From: Paenibacillus naphthalenovorans
Lineage (GTDB): Bacteria; Bacillota; Bacilli; Paenibacillales; NBRC-103111
Direction of reading: 5' to 3'
DNA: 64,000 nt
NCBI RefSeq assembly: GCF_900099895.1
Contig: NZ_FNDY01000011.1
Span: 1 to 64,000, forward strand
The position numbers and the translations under genes are program-made. The notes under the pieces are model-generated. The model saw nothing but the letters and a program-made list of their open reading frames with translations, was not told the origin of the DNA and made no database searches. Positions 16,160 through 24,307 of this stretch are shown here, one piece after another (position 1 is the first letter of the stretch; each line of letters begins with the position of its first letter).

Positions 16160-16309
16160 GATTCCTACCTCCGGGGACTTTTTTGGGGTAAAGATGTGCA
16201 AGGTGATAATCACCTTGTTAATAGTCTATATCAATCGTCATCATAAATATAATATTCATATTTTATGAAATGTAATAAGTTTTGTTTATACTTTTATGGC
16301 GAATAGGCA

Positions 16310-17368
16310 TTATTTTTCCATACCTATCGCTGTTAATAACTCCTTAATTTGCGCTTCCTGTTTTTTCAGGAATGCTTTAAAATCAGCCGGGTTCTTATAA
16401 TCGCCCTCCCAATTGTTGGCTTTAAGCTCTCTTTGCCAAGCTTCCGATTGGACCATCTCTTTGAGCTTCGCTTCCCAATAGTCAAAGGCATCCTTACCCA
16501 TCTCCTTGGGACCGAACACGCCTCTCCATATGTTAAATTCAGCATCTACCCCCTGCTCCTTCATTGTCGGTGCGTCCTTTAACTCTCCGCCTAAACGGGA
16601 CGGCGAGGCTACCGCCAACACCCGGATTTTACCCGCTTTCAGGTAATCCCCCAGACTGGAAGCGTCCGTACTAAGCACATCCGCATGGCCGCCCAATAGA
16701 GCCGTCATCGATTCACCCGTGCCATCGTAAGAAACGTACTTGATTTTCTTCGCATCGATGCCGCTTTTCAATGCGGGAAGCACAGACACCATATGGTACA
16801 TGGACCCCGGAGCGGAACCTCCTGCAAACGTGACTTGGGATGGATCAGCCTTTAACGCATCGATCAGCGATTTCAAATCCTTGAATTTGGAATCGGCGTT
16901 CACCACGATCGCCCCGTAGTCTTTAATCAACTGTGCCAGAGGCGTCGTATCCCTGTAACCGAAAGGACTGTTTCCTTCTTTCTTCAGATGATTGAGCAGG
17001 ATTGGAGGCGAGCTGATAAAAAGCTTGTAATTGTTCTTTTTATCCTTCGTCGCATAGTCTGCCAAAAACACCGCTCCGCCGCCGCCCGGCTTGTTCTCCA
17101 CCGTCATGGACTTGCTGATTAATTTGGTTTCGGTTAATACTTTGGCCGTCACCCTTGCCGTTCTGTCCCAACCGCCTCCCGGTCCGGAAGGAGCAATCAT
17201 GGTTATCGGCTTATCGGGATAGCTGGATGCTTTGCTCGCCTGTACCGGCCCCGAATGTACAATCTGCACTTTCGGTTCCGATGAATTGCCGCATGCGGCT
17301 AAACCAAGAGTAAGCAATCCCGACAGCATGATCTTCCAAACCTTGTTTGACAGCGCTTTCAATAACAT
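16310..17368 (-). CDS. Tripartite tricarboxylate transporter receptor (TctC/Bug) lipoprotein
   Basis: Extracytoplasmic solute receptor of the TctC/Bug family, 352 residues. Signal peptide with lipobox LTLGLAAC, lipidated Cys26. The mature part starts with the family signature YPDKPITMIAPSGPGGGWD, then VENKPGGGGAV and the central GSAPGSMYHM. These receptors bind citrate, tricarballylate, aromatic acids and similar anions for TctA/TctB importers. Neither TctA nor TctB is in this window, so the receptor is an orphan here; orphans are common in the family. AAGGAGGG precedes the ATG. It probably shares a promoter with tcuA downstream (about 150 bases away) and is divergent from the LysR gene. Confidence 0.88.
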   Translation of the reverse strand: MLLKALSNKVWKIMLSGLLTLGLAACGNSSEPKVQIVHSGPVQASKASSYPDKPITMIAPSGPGGGWDRTARVTAKVLTETKLISKSMTVENKPGGGGAVFLADYATKDKKNNYKLFISSPPILLNHLKKEGNSPFGYRDTTPLAQLIKDYGAIVVNADSKFKDLKSLIDALKADPSQVTFAGGSAPGSMYHMVSVLPALKSGIDAKKIKYVSYDGTGESMTALLGGHADVLSTDASSLGDYLKAGKIRVLAVASPSRLGGELKDAPTMKEQGVDAEFNIWRGVFGPKEMGKDAFDYWEAKLKEMVQSEAWQRELKANNWEGDYKNPADFKAFLKKQEAQIKELLTAIGMEK

Positions 17369-17515
17369 TGTAAGAATACCCTCCTTACATCATTTTTTTG
17401 TGCTTGTGAAACTGCGGCCGAACGCAACCTGCGCCCGTTTCAATCATCAGGAAATGTTACCTCCCCCATGCAGCTGGTTGCTTTTCCGCGTAAGGGTATT
17501 GTAATATAATCCCAT

Positions 17516-17543
17516 TGATAACAAAAATATTTAATTCTTATCA
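17516..17543. promoter_or_regulatory. Candidate LysR operator in the divergent promoter region
   Basis: Inverted repeat TGATAA (17516-17521) / TTATCA (17538-17543) in AT-rich DNA, 36 bases before the LysR start and 148 bases from the receptor start. Position and symmetry fit LysR autoregulation of a divergent promoter; binding is not shown. Confidence 0.45.
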
Positions 17544-17578
17544 TTATCCATAAGTTTTATTTAAAAAGGAGCCCTCAA

Positions 17579-18454
17579 ATGGATGAAAAAGACTTTTTAC
17601 TGCTAAAAACGCTGTATACGGAAAAAAATATCAGCAGAACCGCTGAAATCCTGTATATTTCCCAGCCGGCCATTACGTATCGGATTCAAAATCTGGAAAA
17701 ATATTTTAATACCCCCATCATCTCCAGAGGAAAGAAAGGTGTTGAATTTACTGCCGAGGGGGAATGTCTTGTCAAGCTGGCCGATCAAATTTTGCATGAA
17801 ATCCGAAAAACAAAAGAGAAAATACAAAACATGGGCCATCAGGTTCAAGGTACGCTGAGGCTGGGTGTTTCAAGCAATTTCGCACGATATCGCCTGCCCG
17901 CTTTGCTCAAACGATTTGTAAGGCTTTACCCGGATGTTGAAATTATAGTAAAAACCGGATGGAGCACGGAAGTCATGAATTATTTGTATAAGGATGAAGT
18001 CCACATCGGCATTGTGCGCGGGGATCATCATTGGCATGAGCACCATTATTTTTTATACGAAGAACCCGTTACCATAGCTTCAAAAGAGCCTATCCATCTG
18101 GAGGACCTGCCGACTTTAGCAAGAATCAACTACAAAACGGACAGCCATCTCAAGCAAACCATCGATCATTGGTGGCACAAAACCTTTCATCACCCCCCTC
18201 TGATCACCATGGATGTCGACCGAATCGATACCTGTGTCGAGCTCGTCAAGAATGGATTGGGTTATGCTATCATTCCCAGCATCAGTCTCAGCGAAATCGA
18301 TTCCTTGCATACCATTGACCTATACTCCGAAGAGAACCAGCCCATCTCCCGGAAAACCTGGATGACCCATCGTCATGCGGCTTTGGAGCTGTCCGTGGTG
18401 AAGGCTTTTGTTGATTTTATGAAAAGTCAATATAACCAGGAGGCACCCAGGTAA
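17579..18454 (+). CDS. LysR family transcriptional regulator
   Basis: LysR-type regulator of 291 residues. The winged HTH is at the N terminus (LKTLYTEKNISRTAEILYIS, then QPAITYRIQNLEKYF), followed by the periplasmic-binding-like effector domain beginning QGTLRLGVSSNFARY. Start ATG follows AAAAAGGAGCCC. It is divergent from the receptor/tcuA pair, the standard arrangement for a LysR activator of its neighbours, so it probably responds to the tricarballylate-like substrate or its product. The effector domain ends in a short polar tail. Confidence 0.88.
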   Translation: MDEKDFLLLKTLYTEKNISRTAEILYISQPAITYRIQNLEKYFNTPIISRGKKGVEFTAEGECLVKLADQILHEIRKTKEKIQNMGHQVQGTLRLGVSSNFARYRLPALLKRFVRLYPDVEIIVKTGWSTEVMNYLYKDEVHIGIVRGDHHWHEHHYFLYEEPVTIASKEPIHLEDLPTLARINYKTDSHLKQTIDHWWHKTFHHPPLITMDVDRIDTCVELVKNGLGYAIIPSISLSEIDSLHTIDLYSEENQPISRKTWMTHRHAALELSVVKAFVDFMKSQYNQEAPR

Positions 18455-18601
18455 CGCCCTCGCCTTTGTAGATGAAAGATATAGTATACATAGCACGCAT
18501 TTCCTCCGAAGGGACCATGTTATATAATATTGATATGCGCATGTCCCCCGCCCGGGACTTCTCTCCGGGATGAAATCGAACGATAGGAGATCGAATGCCT
18601 A

Positions 18602-19615
18602 ATGGAAATAACCGACATTTTAACCGACCTGATTGATGAGGATACCGATCAGCCCAGATATCAATTTGACGAGGAAGCACTGCAGGAATTAATGAAAAGC
18701 ATTGAAGAGCTTGGCCTGCTGTCACCCATTAAAGTCAGAGCCACGGGTAACGGCCGCTATAAAATCATATACGGGAACCGTAGATACAAAGCCTGCAAAA
18801 TGCTGGGGCGCCCTACGATCCCTTGTCTTGTCTCTACCGTAACGGATGAAACGGAAATTTATCTGGAACAAATTGCGGAAAATTTGACGAGAGAAGGTTT
18901 CTCCCCCATTGAAGAAGCCGAGGCGTTCAACAAGCTTCTTCACGATCCTAAGTTCAGCAGCTCGATCAAATATCTGTCCAGCAAGCTTGGCAAGCCGGAA
19001 GCCTACATCAAAAACAAGTGTGATCTGCTGAAGTTCGGCATGGCCGTAAAAAAGCTCATCGTGAGCGGAACGGAAATCCGAAAAGACAAACTGACGGAAG
19101 ATCAGCTGCTGCCCATTAAAGATTTGCCGATCGAGTACCGGGATCCGCTCGCCTTGATTATCGCCAGAGACGAGATGCCTGTGAGTGATGTCAAAAAGAT
19201 CGCCCGATTATTTAAGGATAAAAGTATCTCTTCAGCAACGAAAGACAAGCTATTGTACAAAACAGGGCCCGCATTGCTTGAAACCTGGTCCATATATGAA
19301 CAAAATAAAGCGGAAAGGGAAAAGAGCGCCGTACCGAAGGCGACGAAGAACGCAACCCGGAAAAAGGATACGAAGCCGGATAAGAATGAACAACAAGAAC
19401 AGCGGTCGGCAGCACCGATAGAGGATCAGCTGCAGCGATTACTCGCCTCCCTTCTAGCCCATACTCCGGTGCCCGCAGACAACATGGACATCAATACAAA
19501 CCATAAGGACGTTTTTTTGAAGGACGTCGATCAGCTGATCGACAACCTTGAGAAGCATCTGGCAGAATGGAAAAACATCAGGGACCGGGTTAAAAAATCG
19601 ATCCAAATTTTCTAA
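18602..19615 (+). CDS. Orphan ParB/Spo0J-like protein
   Basis: ParB/Srx superfamily DNA-binding protein, 337 residues. N-terminal ParB domain: DQPR at 16-19, GNRRYKA at 58-64 (the CTP-binding GERRxRA box with Glu replaced by Asn) and ENLTREGFSPIEEA at 93-106. A central HTH region (YLSSKLGKPEAYIKNKCDLL) follows. From about residue 235 there is a Lys/Glu/Gln-rich linker and a short C-terminal helical domain that could dimerise. No parA lies beside it and there is no parS palindrome that I can see nearby, so it is not the chromosomal Soj/Spo0J pair. GATAGGAGATCG precedes the ATG. It may be a Noc-like or regulatory orphan of mobile origin; its role is unknown. The 147-base gap before it holds no other gene. 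Confidence 0.82.
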   Translation: MEITDILTDLIDEDTDQPRYQFDEEALQELMKSIEELGLLSPIKVRATGNGRYKIIYGNRRYKACKMLGRPTIPCLVSTVTDETEIYLEQIAENLTREGFSPIEEAEAFNKLLHDPKFSSSIKYLSSKLGKPEAYIKNKCDLLKFGMAVKKLIVSGTEIRKDKLTEDQLLPIKDLPIEYRDPLALIIARDEMPVSDVKKIARLFKDKSISSATKDKLLYKTGPALLETWSIYEQNKAEREKSAVPKATKNATRKKDTKPDKNEQQEQRSAAPIEDQLQRLLASLLAHTPVPADNMDINTNHKDVFLKDVDQLIDNLEKHLAEWKNIRDRVKKSIQIF

Positions 19616-19800
19616 TAATTATTAAAAAACATAGAACCCGGGCTAAAATCAGACAACGGCTTCGAACCCTTTGAGGACCGTCGGGAGCTGTTCCGGCCTT
19701 ATTGTTTTGAGCGTGTACGGTGACTTCCCCGGTCGGATGAACATCCCTGAACACGCCATGCCGTCACAGCAGGCGATCCCAAAAAGGAATAGGAGGTTGT

Positions 19801-20451
19801 TTGAATACGATGAAGAAAAGTTCCGTCATTGCCGCATTAATCGGTGGTTTCCTTGGCCTTACGGCCATGGCGATGCCGGCCGGTGCAGCAGCGCTGGAGA
19901 AGGGCACGCAAAGCGAGCATGTCCTCGACTTGCAGCTGCGGCTTAGTACGCTTGGCTACTTTCAGGCCGGCGCAACCGGCTACTATGGATCGATTACATA
20001 CGAAGCGGTAAAAAAATTTCAAAAACAGTCCGGCTTGCCTGTTAGCGGTACGGCCGATTCCAAGACCTTATCGCTATTGAAACAATCGGCCGCTCCAAAG
20101 CAAAATGTATTGGAGCAATTGGCACGATTGATCCATGCCGAGGCCAGAGGCGAATCGCTTCAGGGCCAAATTGCCGTAGGCGCGGTCGTCCTCAATCGGG
20201 TGCAGTCCAATGCATTTCCCGATTCCATTACGGAGGTCATTTTTCAACCGGTTCAATTCTCCGCCATTCTGGACGGACAGTACAACCTGACGCCGGGACC
20301 TTCCGCCTACCAGGCGGCCAGGGCCGCTTTAAACGGATCGGATCCGACGAACGGAGCTCTCTTTTACTACAATCCCAAGATTGCAACATCGGCCTGGAGC
20401 AAGAGCCGTCCGATAAAAGTCCGTATCGACCAGCACGTGTTTACTCTTTAA
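19801..20451 (+). CDS. SleB-like spore cortex-lytic/cell wall hydrolase
   Basis: Secreted peptidoglycan hydrolase of 216 residues. Signal peptide to about residue 31 (MPAGAAA). A PG_binding_1 domain covers about 36-92 (VLDLQLRLSTLGYFQAGATG, then KKFQKQSGLPVSGT) and a Hydrolase_2 (SleB/CwlJ) domain covers 105-216 with the catalytic-Glu motif HAEARGE at 112-118 and QFSAI. SleB is a lytic transglycosylase that opens the spore cortex during germination. The length and domain order fit SleB, although a YpeB partner gene is absent, so it may be a paralogue. TTG 19801 and ATG 19810 flank the ideal spacing from AGGAGG; either could be used. Confidence 0.85.
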   Translation: MNTMKKSSVIAALIGGFLGLTAMAMPAGAAALEKGTQSEHVLDLQLRLSTLGYFQAGATGYYGSITYEAVKKFQKQSGLPVSGTADSKTLSLLKQSAAPKQNVLEQLARLIHAEARGESLQGQIAVGAVVLNRVQSNAFPDSITEVIFQPVQFSAILDGQYNLTPGPSAYQAARAALNGSDPTNGALFYYNPKIATSAWSKSRPIKVRIDQHVFTL

Positions 20452-20586
20452 GTATCCCCCCGGCACTCCTGCATATCTCCTGCACGCTCAATAAGAAACC
20501 CTCTAACGAGGCTATTCATGGATAACCGACAAAGCAGGTTTTATTTTGTGATAAAGAAAGAAGCTCTTGCATCCCGCATGAGCTTC

Positions 20587-21909
20587 TTATTTCCAAACCC
20601 GTTTCAGCTGAAAGGCTTCTTGCAAATACCCCCAGACTGCAATGGGACTTGTCAGCATTTGATATCCCAACACAAATAGAACAAAGCCCAACTTGTTTTT
20701 CCGGATCCGAAGACCCAACGACTTAAAGACATTTTTCTGAAATTGATACAGAACGAAATAACTCAAAAGCGTGATCGGAAGGACGAGAAGCGTCAGAGGC
20801 CCGACGATCCAAAACACGCCGAAAAAGCACAAAATGAGTCCGGGAATCCAAAAGAAAGTGTAAGATACATCAATAAAGGGCATGACAAAATTGATCCCCG
20901 TTAAAAATTTCGCAAACACGTTGGGCTGCTGCCAAGGCTTTACCGTTTTAAGCCCTTCGATCATTCCGCGGGCCCACCTGCTGCGTTGTTTGGCAAAATG
21001 GTCCAACGAGACGGGAACCGTTGTAAATGCTACCGCTAAAGGTTCAAAGTATACCTTATAGCCGGCCTTCAGGCATTTCCAGGTCAGCACGATATCCTCT
21101 CCGATCACGTCCGGCCATCCTCCGATTTCCTTGACTACTTCGGTTTTATACAAGCTAAACGCCCCTTGTGCTACCAGCGTCTGTTGATAGAGACCTTGAA
21201 GCCTTTTTACAGAAGAAATGGCCAAAAAGTAATCCCATTCCTGCAGCTTTGACAGCATATTGTCTCTGCTGTTCCGAACCAATACCGTTCCCGCGACGGC
21301 ACAAACCTCTTTTGGGGCAGAAAGCATTCGGCTCACAATAAACCGGAGAGCCGTTTTATGCAGCAAGGTATCCGCATCCAGCGTAACCATATATGGAGTT
21401 TTAACATACTTTAGCCCTTTATTTAGAGCATGGTGTTTGCCCTTATTCCATTCAGGGATGATTTGCAGCGAAAGGCCGAATTCCTTTGCGGCATCTTGGG
21501 CTGCTTGCACCGTACGGTCCGTGGAATGATTATCGACAAGAAGAACGTGGATGCTTCCCTCATAATCCTGGCAACTGATCTGCCTTAACGTATCTCGTAT
21601 TCCTTTCTCTTCATTGTGAGCTGTAATCAGAACCGTAATATCGTTTGCCGGATACTGATGTTTAAAAGGCGGTTGTCTATCCAAAAGAAGACTTGAAACC
21701 AAGAAACTGTTCATATAGCCGGGAATATAGGCAATGCCGGCAATGATCAGGATCGCCGCCGGGATACTCACGATCTGTCCTAATTCCATAATCCATCGTT
21801 GAGAAATCCAAATGGAGAAGAACAACCACCCCAATGAAAAGAGATGACTAAGTATGAACTTTGCTAAAACAGAAATATATAGGTTTCGATTCTTCAGCCT
21901 CTTATTCAT
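20587..21909 (-). CDS. Membrane-bound processive GT2 glycosyltransferase
   Basis: Integral membrane glycosyltransferase of 440 residues, IcaA/PgaC/hyaluronan-synthase type. Two N-terminal transmembrane helices (about 12-35 and 46-68) precede the cytoplasmic GT2 domain: VLITAHNEEKG, VDNHSTD, TLDAD at 176-180, GED at 270-272 and the processivity motif QRSRW at 308-312. Three or four more helices follow from about residue 330. Such enzymes polymerise and export beta-linked sugars. There is no PgaB/IcaB deacetylase or other partner nearby. The ribosome binding site is weak. The end of the gene overlaps a hairpin (20558-20588) that may act as terminator. Confidence 0.85.
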   Translation of the reverse strand: MNKRLKNRNLYISVLAKFILSHLFSLGWLFFSIWISQRWIMELGQIVSIPAAILIIAGIAYIPGYMNSFLVSSLLLDRQPPFKHQYPANDITVLITAHNEEKGIRDTLRQISCQDYEGSIHVLLVDNHSTDRTVQAAQDAAKEFGLSLQIIPEWNKGKHHALNKGLKYVKTPYMVTLDADTLLHKTALRFIVSRMLSAPKEVCAVAGTVLVRNSRDNMLSKLQEWDYFLAISSVKRLQGLYQQTLVAQGAFSLYKTEVVKEIGGWPDVIGEDIVLTWKCLKAGYKVYFEPLAVAFTTVPVSLDHFAKQRSRWARGMIEGLKTVKPWQQPNVFAKFLTGINFVMPFIDVSYTFFWIPGLILCFFGVFWIVGPLTLLVLPITLLSYFVLYQFQKNVFKSLGLRIRKNKLGFVLFVLGYQMLTSPIAVWGYLQEAFQLKRVWK

Positions 21910-22032
21910 CTAGTTATCCAATCCTGTGACTGTATGACTGTGAATCATGACGAGCCATGCGAAAGATATGATTTATAAGATTAACTTTTAATCTAATTAA
22001 CTATTAATGTATCGTAATTTCTTGAAAAAGGC

Positions 22033-22059
22033 AATAAAAAAAGCCGTATTTCTACGACT
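22033..22059 (-). terminator. Terminator of the opuC operon
   Basis: Seven-pair stem AGCCGTA (22042-22048) / TACGACT (22053-22059) with a four-base loop, followed on the minus strand by seven T residues. It lies 12 bases after the last opuC gene. Confidence 0.8.
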
Positions 22060-22071
22060 TTTCCGTGTCTT

Positions 22072-22725
22072 TTAAGCGGTCGTCTTTGAAGCAGCCTTCC
22101 TTTGCCAGCCCACCCGCCGCTGCAGGTAACCCAGAAGAAAATCGGCCAACAGGGCAAGCGCGGCCGCCGGAATAGCTCCTGCGTAGAGACGGGCTGAATT
22201 ATCCATATTGATGCCGGAATAAATTTCACGTCCAAGACCTTCTCCCCCGATCAACGGGGCGATCGTTGCGACGCCGATCGCGATGACGGCTGCCACCCTT
22301 ATGCCCGTAAACACAAATGGCAGAGCAAGGGGAAACTGCACAAGAACCAGCAGCTGCAAGGGATTCATGCCTACCCCCCGCCCGGCTTCGGTAATCGCCG
22401 GGTCCACCTGGGTCAGTCCAACATACGTATTGCGGATTACCGGCAGCAGCGAGTACAGGAACAATCCGATGACCACGGTATTGAATCCGAGCCCGAATAC
22501 AATCATCAGCAGCACCAGCATAGCCAGGCTTGGAAAAACCTGCACGACATTAGCCGAGGCTAAAATGACACCGGCCAGCTTGGGGACTCTTGCAGCAAGT
22601 ATACCGAGAGGAACTCCTACCATCAAAGCTAACAGCAAGCCCGATACAACCATCAGAATATGCTGATAAGTGAGTTCAACGAGGTAAAGCCAGTTTTCCC
22701 CCACATAGCGAAAAAACAACTCCAT
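22072..22725 (-). CDS. opuCD: Osmoprotectant ABC permease OpuCD-like
   Basis: Inner-membrane permease of a glycine betaine/carnitine/choline (OpuC/OpuB) ABC transporter, 217 residues with six hydrophobic segments. The cytoplasmic loop contacting the ATPase reads EAGRGVGMNPLQLLVLVQFPLALP, as in this family, and GVATIAPLIGGEGLGREIYSGI follows. AAGAGGTGG precedes the ATG. Fourth and last gene of opuCA-CB-CC-CD, 17 bases after opuCC. The substrate could be any quaternary amine osmolyte. Confidence 0.88.
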   Translation of the reverse strand: MELFFRYVGENWLYLVELTYQHILMVVSGLLLALMVGVPLGILAARVPKLAGVILASANVVQVFPSLAMLVLLMIVFGLGFNTVVIGLFLYSLLPVIRNTYVGLTQVDPAITEAGRGVGMNPLQLLVLVQFPLALPFVFTGIRVAAVIAIGVATIAPLIGGEGLGREIYSGINMDNSARLYAGAIPAAALALLADFLLGYLQRRVGWQRKAASKTTA

Positions 22726-22742
22726 ACAACCACCTCTTGTCT

Positions 22743-23645
22743 TTAGTCCAGCAGTCCAACTTTTTTCAGATATTCTTCGGCTACTTTTCTTTCGTTTCTT
22801 TTATTGATGTCGACTTCATAATTCAACTCGATCATCGTTTGCACATCTATCTTACCCGCCAGCAGACTCATGATTTCATTCAACTCCGGATGCCTGGCGA
22901 GAACATCGTTACGGATCACCGGCGCCGCATCGTAAGGAGGGAAAAACTGCTTGTCGTCTTGAAGTGATTTCAGATGGTATTCCTTGATGCGGGGATCGGT
23001 GGAATATGCCAGCACGATATCCACATTCTTATTCGCCACCGCCTTGTAAACCAGCGCCACTTCCATAGGAATCGTTCTGCCGAAGGTGATCCCGTAATGC
23101 TTGCGAAATGCGGGATAACCGTCGCTTTCCCGCTCCAGCCAGGTCGTATCTACACCAAGGGACATATTGGCGGCTATAGGCGCTACGTCGGAAATCGTGT
23201 CGAGTCGGTTTTGTTCCGCTACGTCCTCCCTTACGGTAAAGGCATACGTGTTCTCAAAGCCGTACGGATCAAACCAATGTAAGCCGTAATACTTGTCAAA
23301 GCCTTCTTTGGCCTGCCGGAACACGCGTTCGCGGTCCTTGTCGGGCTCAACCGGAAAATAACGATCAAAGATCATGCCCGTATACAGCACGGCCATTTGG
23401 ATATCGTTGTTTATTAACGCCTGGGTGACAACGCCGCTGGATGCCAGATCGGGTAATACATCGACCTTGAGGCCAGCCCTGTCCTCGATCATAAGCTTAT
23501 GCATTTGCGCTAATATCTTGGGCTCCGAATAGGTCTGAGTGCCGATGATAATCCTGTCTTCGTTCCCGCATCCCGAAAGCGGAAAAATGAGGAAGACGGC
23601 AAGGATGGTTAGGCATAACGAAGAAGCAAATTTCTGCCGGATCAT
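22743..23645 (-). CDS. opuCC: Osmoprotectant-binding lipoprotein OpuCC-like
   Basis: Substrate-binding lipoprotein of the OpuAC family, 300 residues. Signal peptide with lipobox FPLSGC (Cys24) after a hydrophobic stretch. The mature part starts DRIIIGTQTYSEPKILAQM, typical of OpuBC/OpuCC, and has later ALVYKAVANKNVDIVLAYSTD. The ATG at 23645 overlaps the opuCB stop as ATGA; the longer frame to 23846 runs through opuCB and is not real. Delivers betaine, carnitine, choline or ergothioneine-like ligands to the two permeases. Confidence 0.88.
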   Translation of the reverse strand: MIRQKFASSLCLTILAVFLIFPLSGCGNEDRIIIGTQTYSEPKILAQMHKLMIEDRAGLKVDVLPDLASSGVVTQALINNDIQMAVLYTGMIFDRYFPVEPDKDRERVFRQAKEGFDKYYGLHWFDPYGFENTYAFTVREDVAEQNRLDTISDVAPIAANMSLGVDTTWLERESDGYPAFRKHYGITFGRTIPMEVALVYKAVANKNVDIVLAYSTDPRIKEYHLKSLQDDKQFFPPYDAAPVIRNDVLARHPELNEIMSLLAGKIDVQTMIELNYEVDINKRNERKVAEEYLKKVGLLD

Positions 23646-24307
23646 TGGTTTTCCCCCTGGGCTGCCGTATGGGTGTTGGCAGTAACCCGCTTTTCTGCAA
23701 GGCTCAGGAAAAAGTCCGCAACCAACGCCAAAATAACCGCCAGAACAGCACCTGTAAAAATAAGCTCTTTCTTGTTGGTCCCCATGCCGGCAAATATTAA
23801 TTGCCCCAGCCCTCCGGCGCCGATCAGTGTCGCCAATGTAGCCCAACTGATAATGTAGACCGTCGTTACCCGAATCCCTGACATAATATAAGGAAAAGCA
23901 AGCGGCAGTTGAATCTGGATTAACATCTGCCTTCGGTTGTAACCCATTCCTTTGGCAGCCTCCAGAAGATTCGGATCGACAGATTGAAAACCGGAATAGG
24001 TATTACGCAGAATCGGCATGAGTGAATACAGGAACAGCGCAAAAACGGCGGGTGTGCGGCCAACTCCCAACAGTGGAATAAGTATGGCCAGCAGGGCCAG
24101 ACTGGGTATCGTTTGCAATATATTGGCTATGGAGAAGATGATCCCGTTTATCCAGGAAATCTTGTTTGCGGCCAGCCAAATTCCAATGGGAATCGCCACC
24201 GCAGCCCCGAGCGCCACCGATACAGCCGAGATCACCAGGTGTTCCTGCAGTGCCCGCAAAATATCTTCCTGACGGTTAAGGACAAATTCAAAATATTGAG
24301 CGATCAT
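23642..24307 (-). CDS. opuCB: Osmoprotectant ABC permease OpuCB-like
   Basis: Second permease of the OpuC transporter, 221 residues from the ATG at 24307, which overlaps the opuCA stop by four bases. It has six hydrophobic segments, the ATPase-contact loop EAAKGMGYNRRQMLIQIQLPLAFP, and SWATLATLIGAGGLGQLIFAGM. Its stop overlaps the opuCC start as well, so CA, CB and CC are translationally coupled. Confidence 0.88.
   Translation of the reverse strand: MIAQYFEFVLNRQEDILRALQEHLVISAVSVALGAAVAIPIGIWLAANKISWINGIIFSIANILQTIPSLALLAILIPLLGVGRTPAVFALFLYSLMPILRNTYSGFQSVDPNLLEAAKGMGYNRRQMLIQIQLPLAFPYIMSGIRVTTVYIISWATLATLIGAGGLGQLIFAGMGTNKKELIFTGAVLAVILALVADFFLSLAEKRVTANTHTAAQGENQ

Noticed and set aside
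18455-18601. parS-like palindrome for the orphan ParB
   Set aside because: The gap contains only a short CCCGGGA/TCCGGGA-like imperfect repeat that does not match the TGTTTCACGTGAAACA type of site.
22743-23846. 367-residue version of the OpuCC lipoprotein
   Set aside because: The extra 67 residues read through opuCB in another frame and would hide the lipoprotein signal; ATG 23645 overlaps the opuCB stop.
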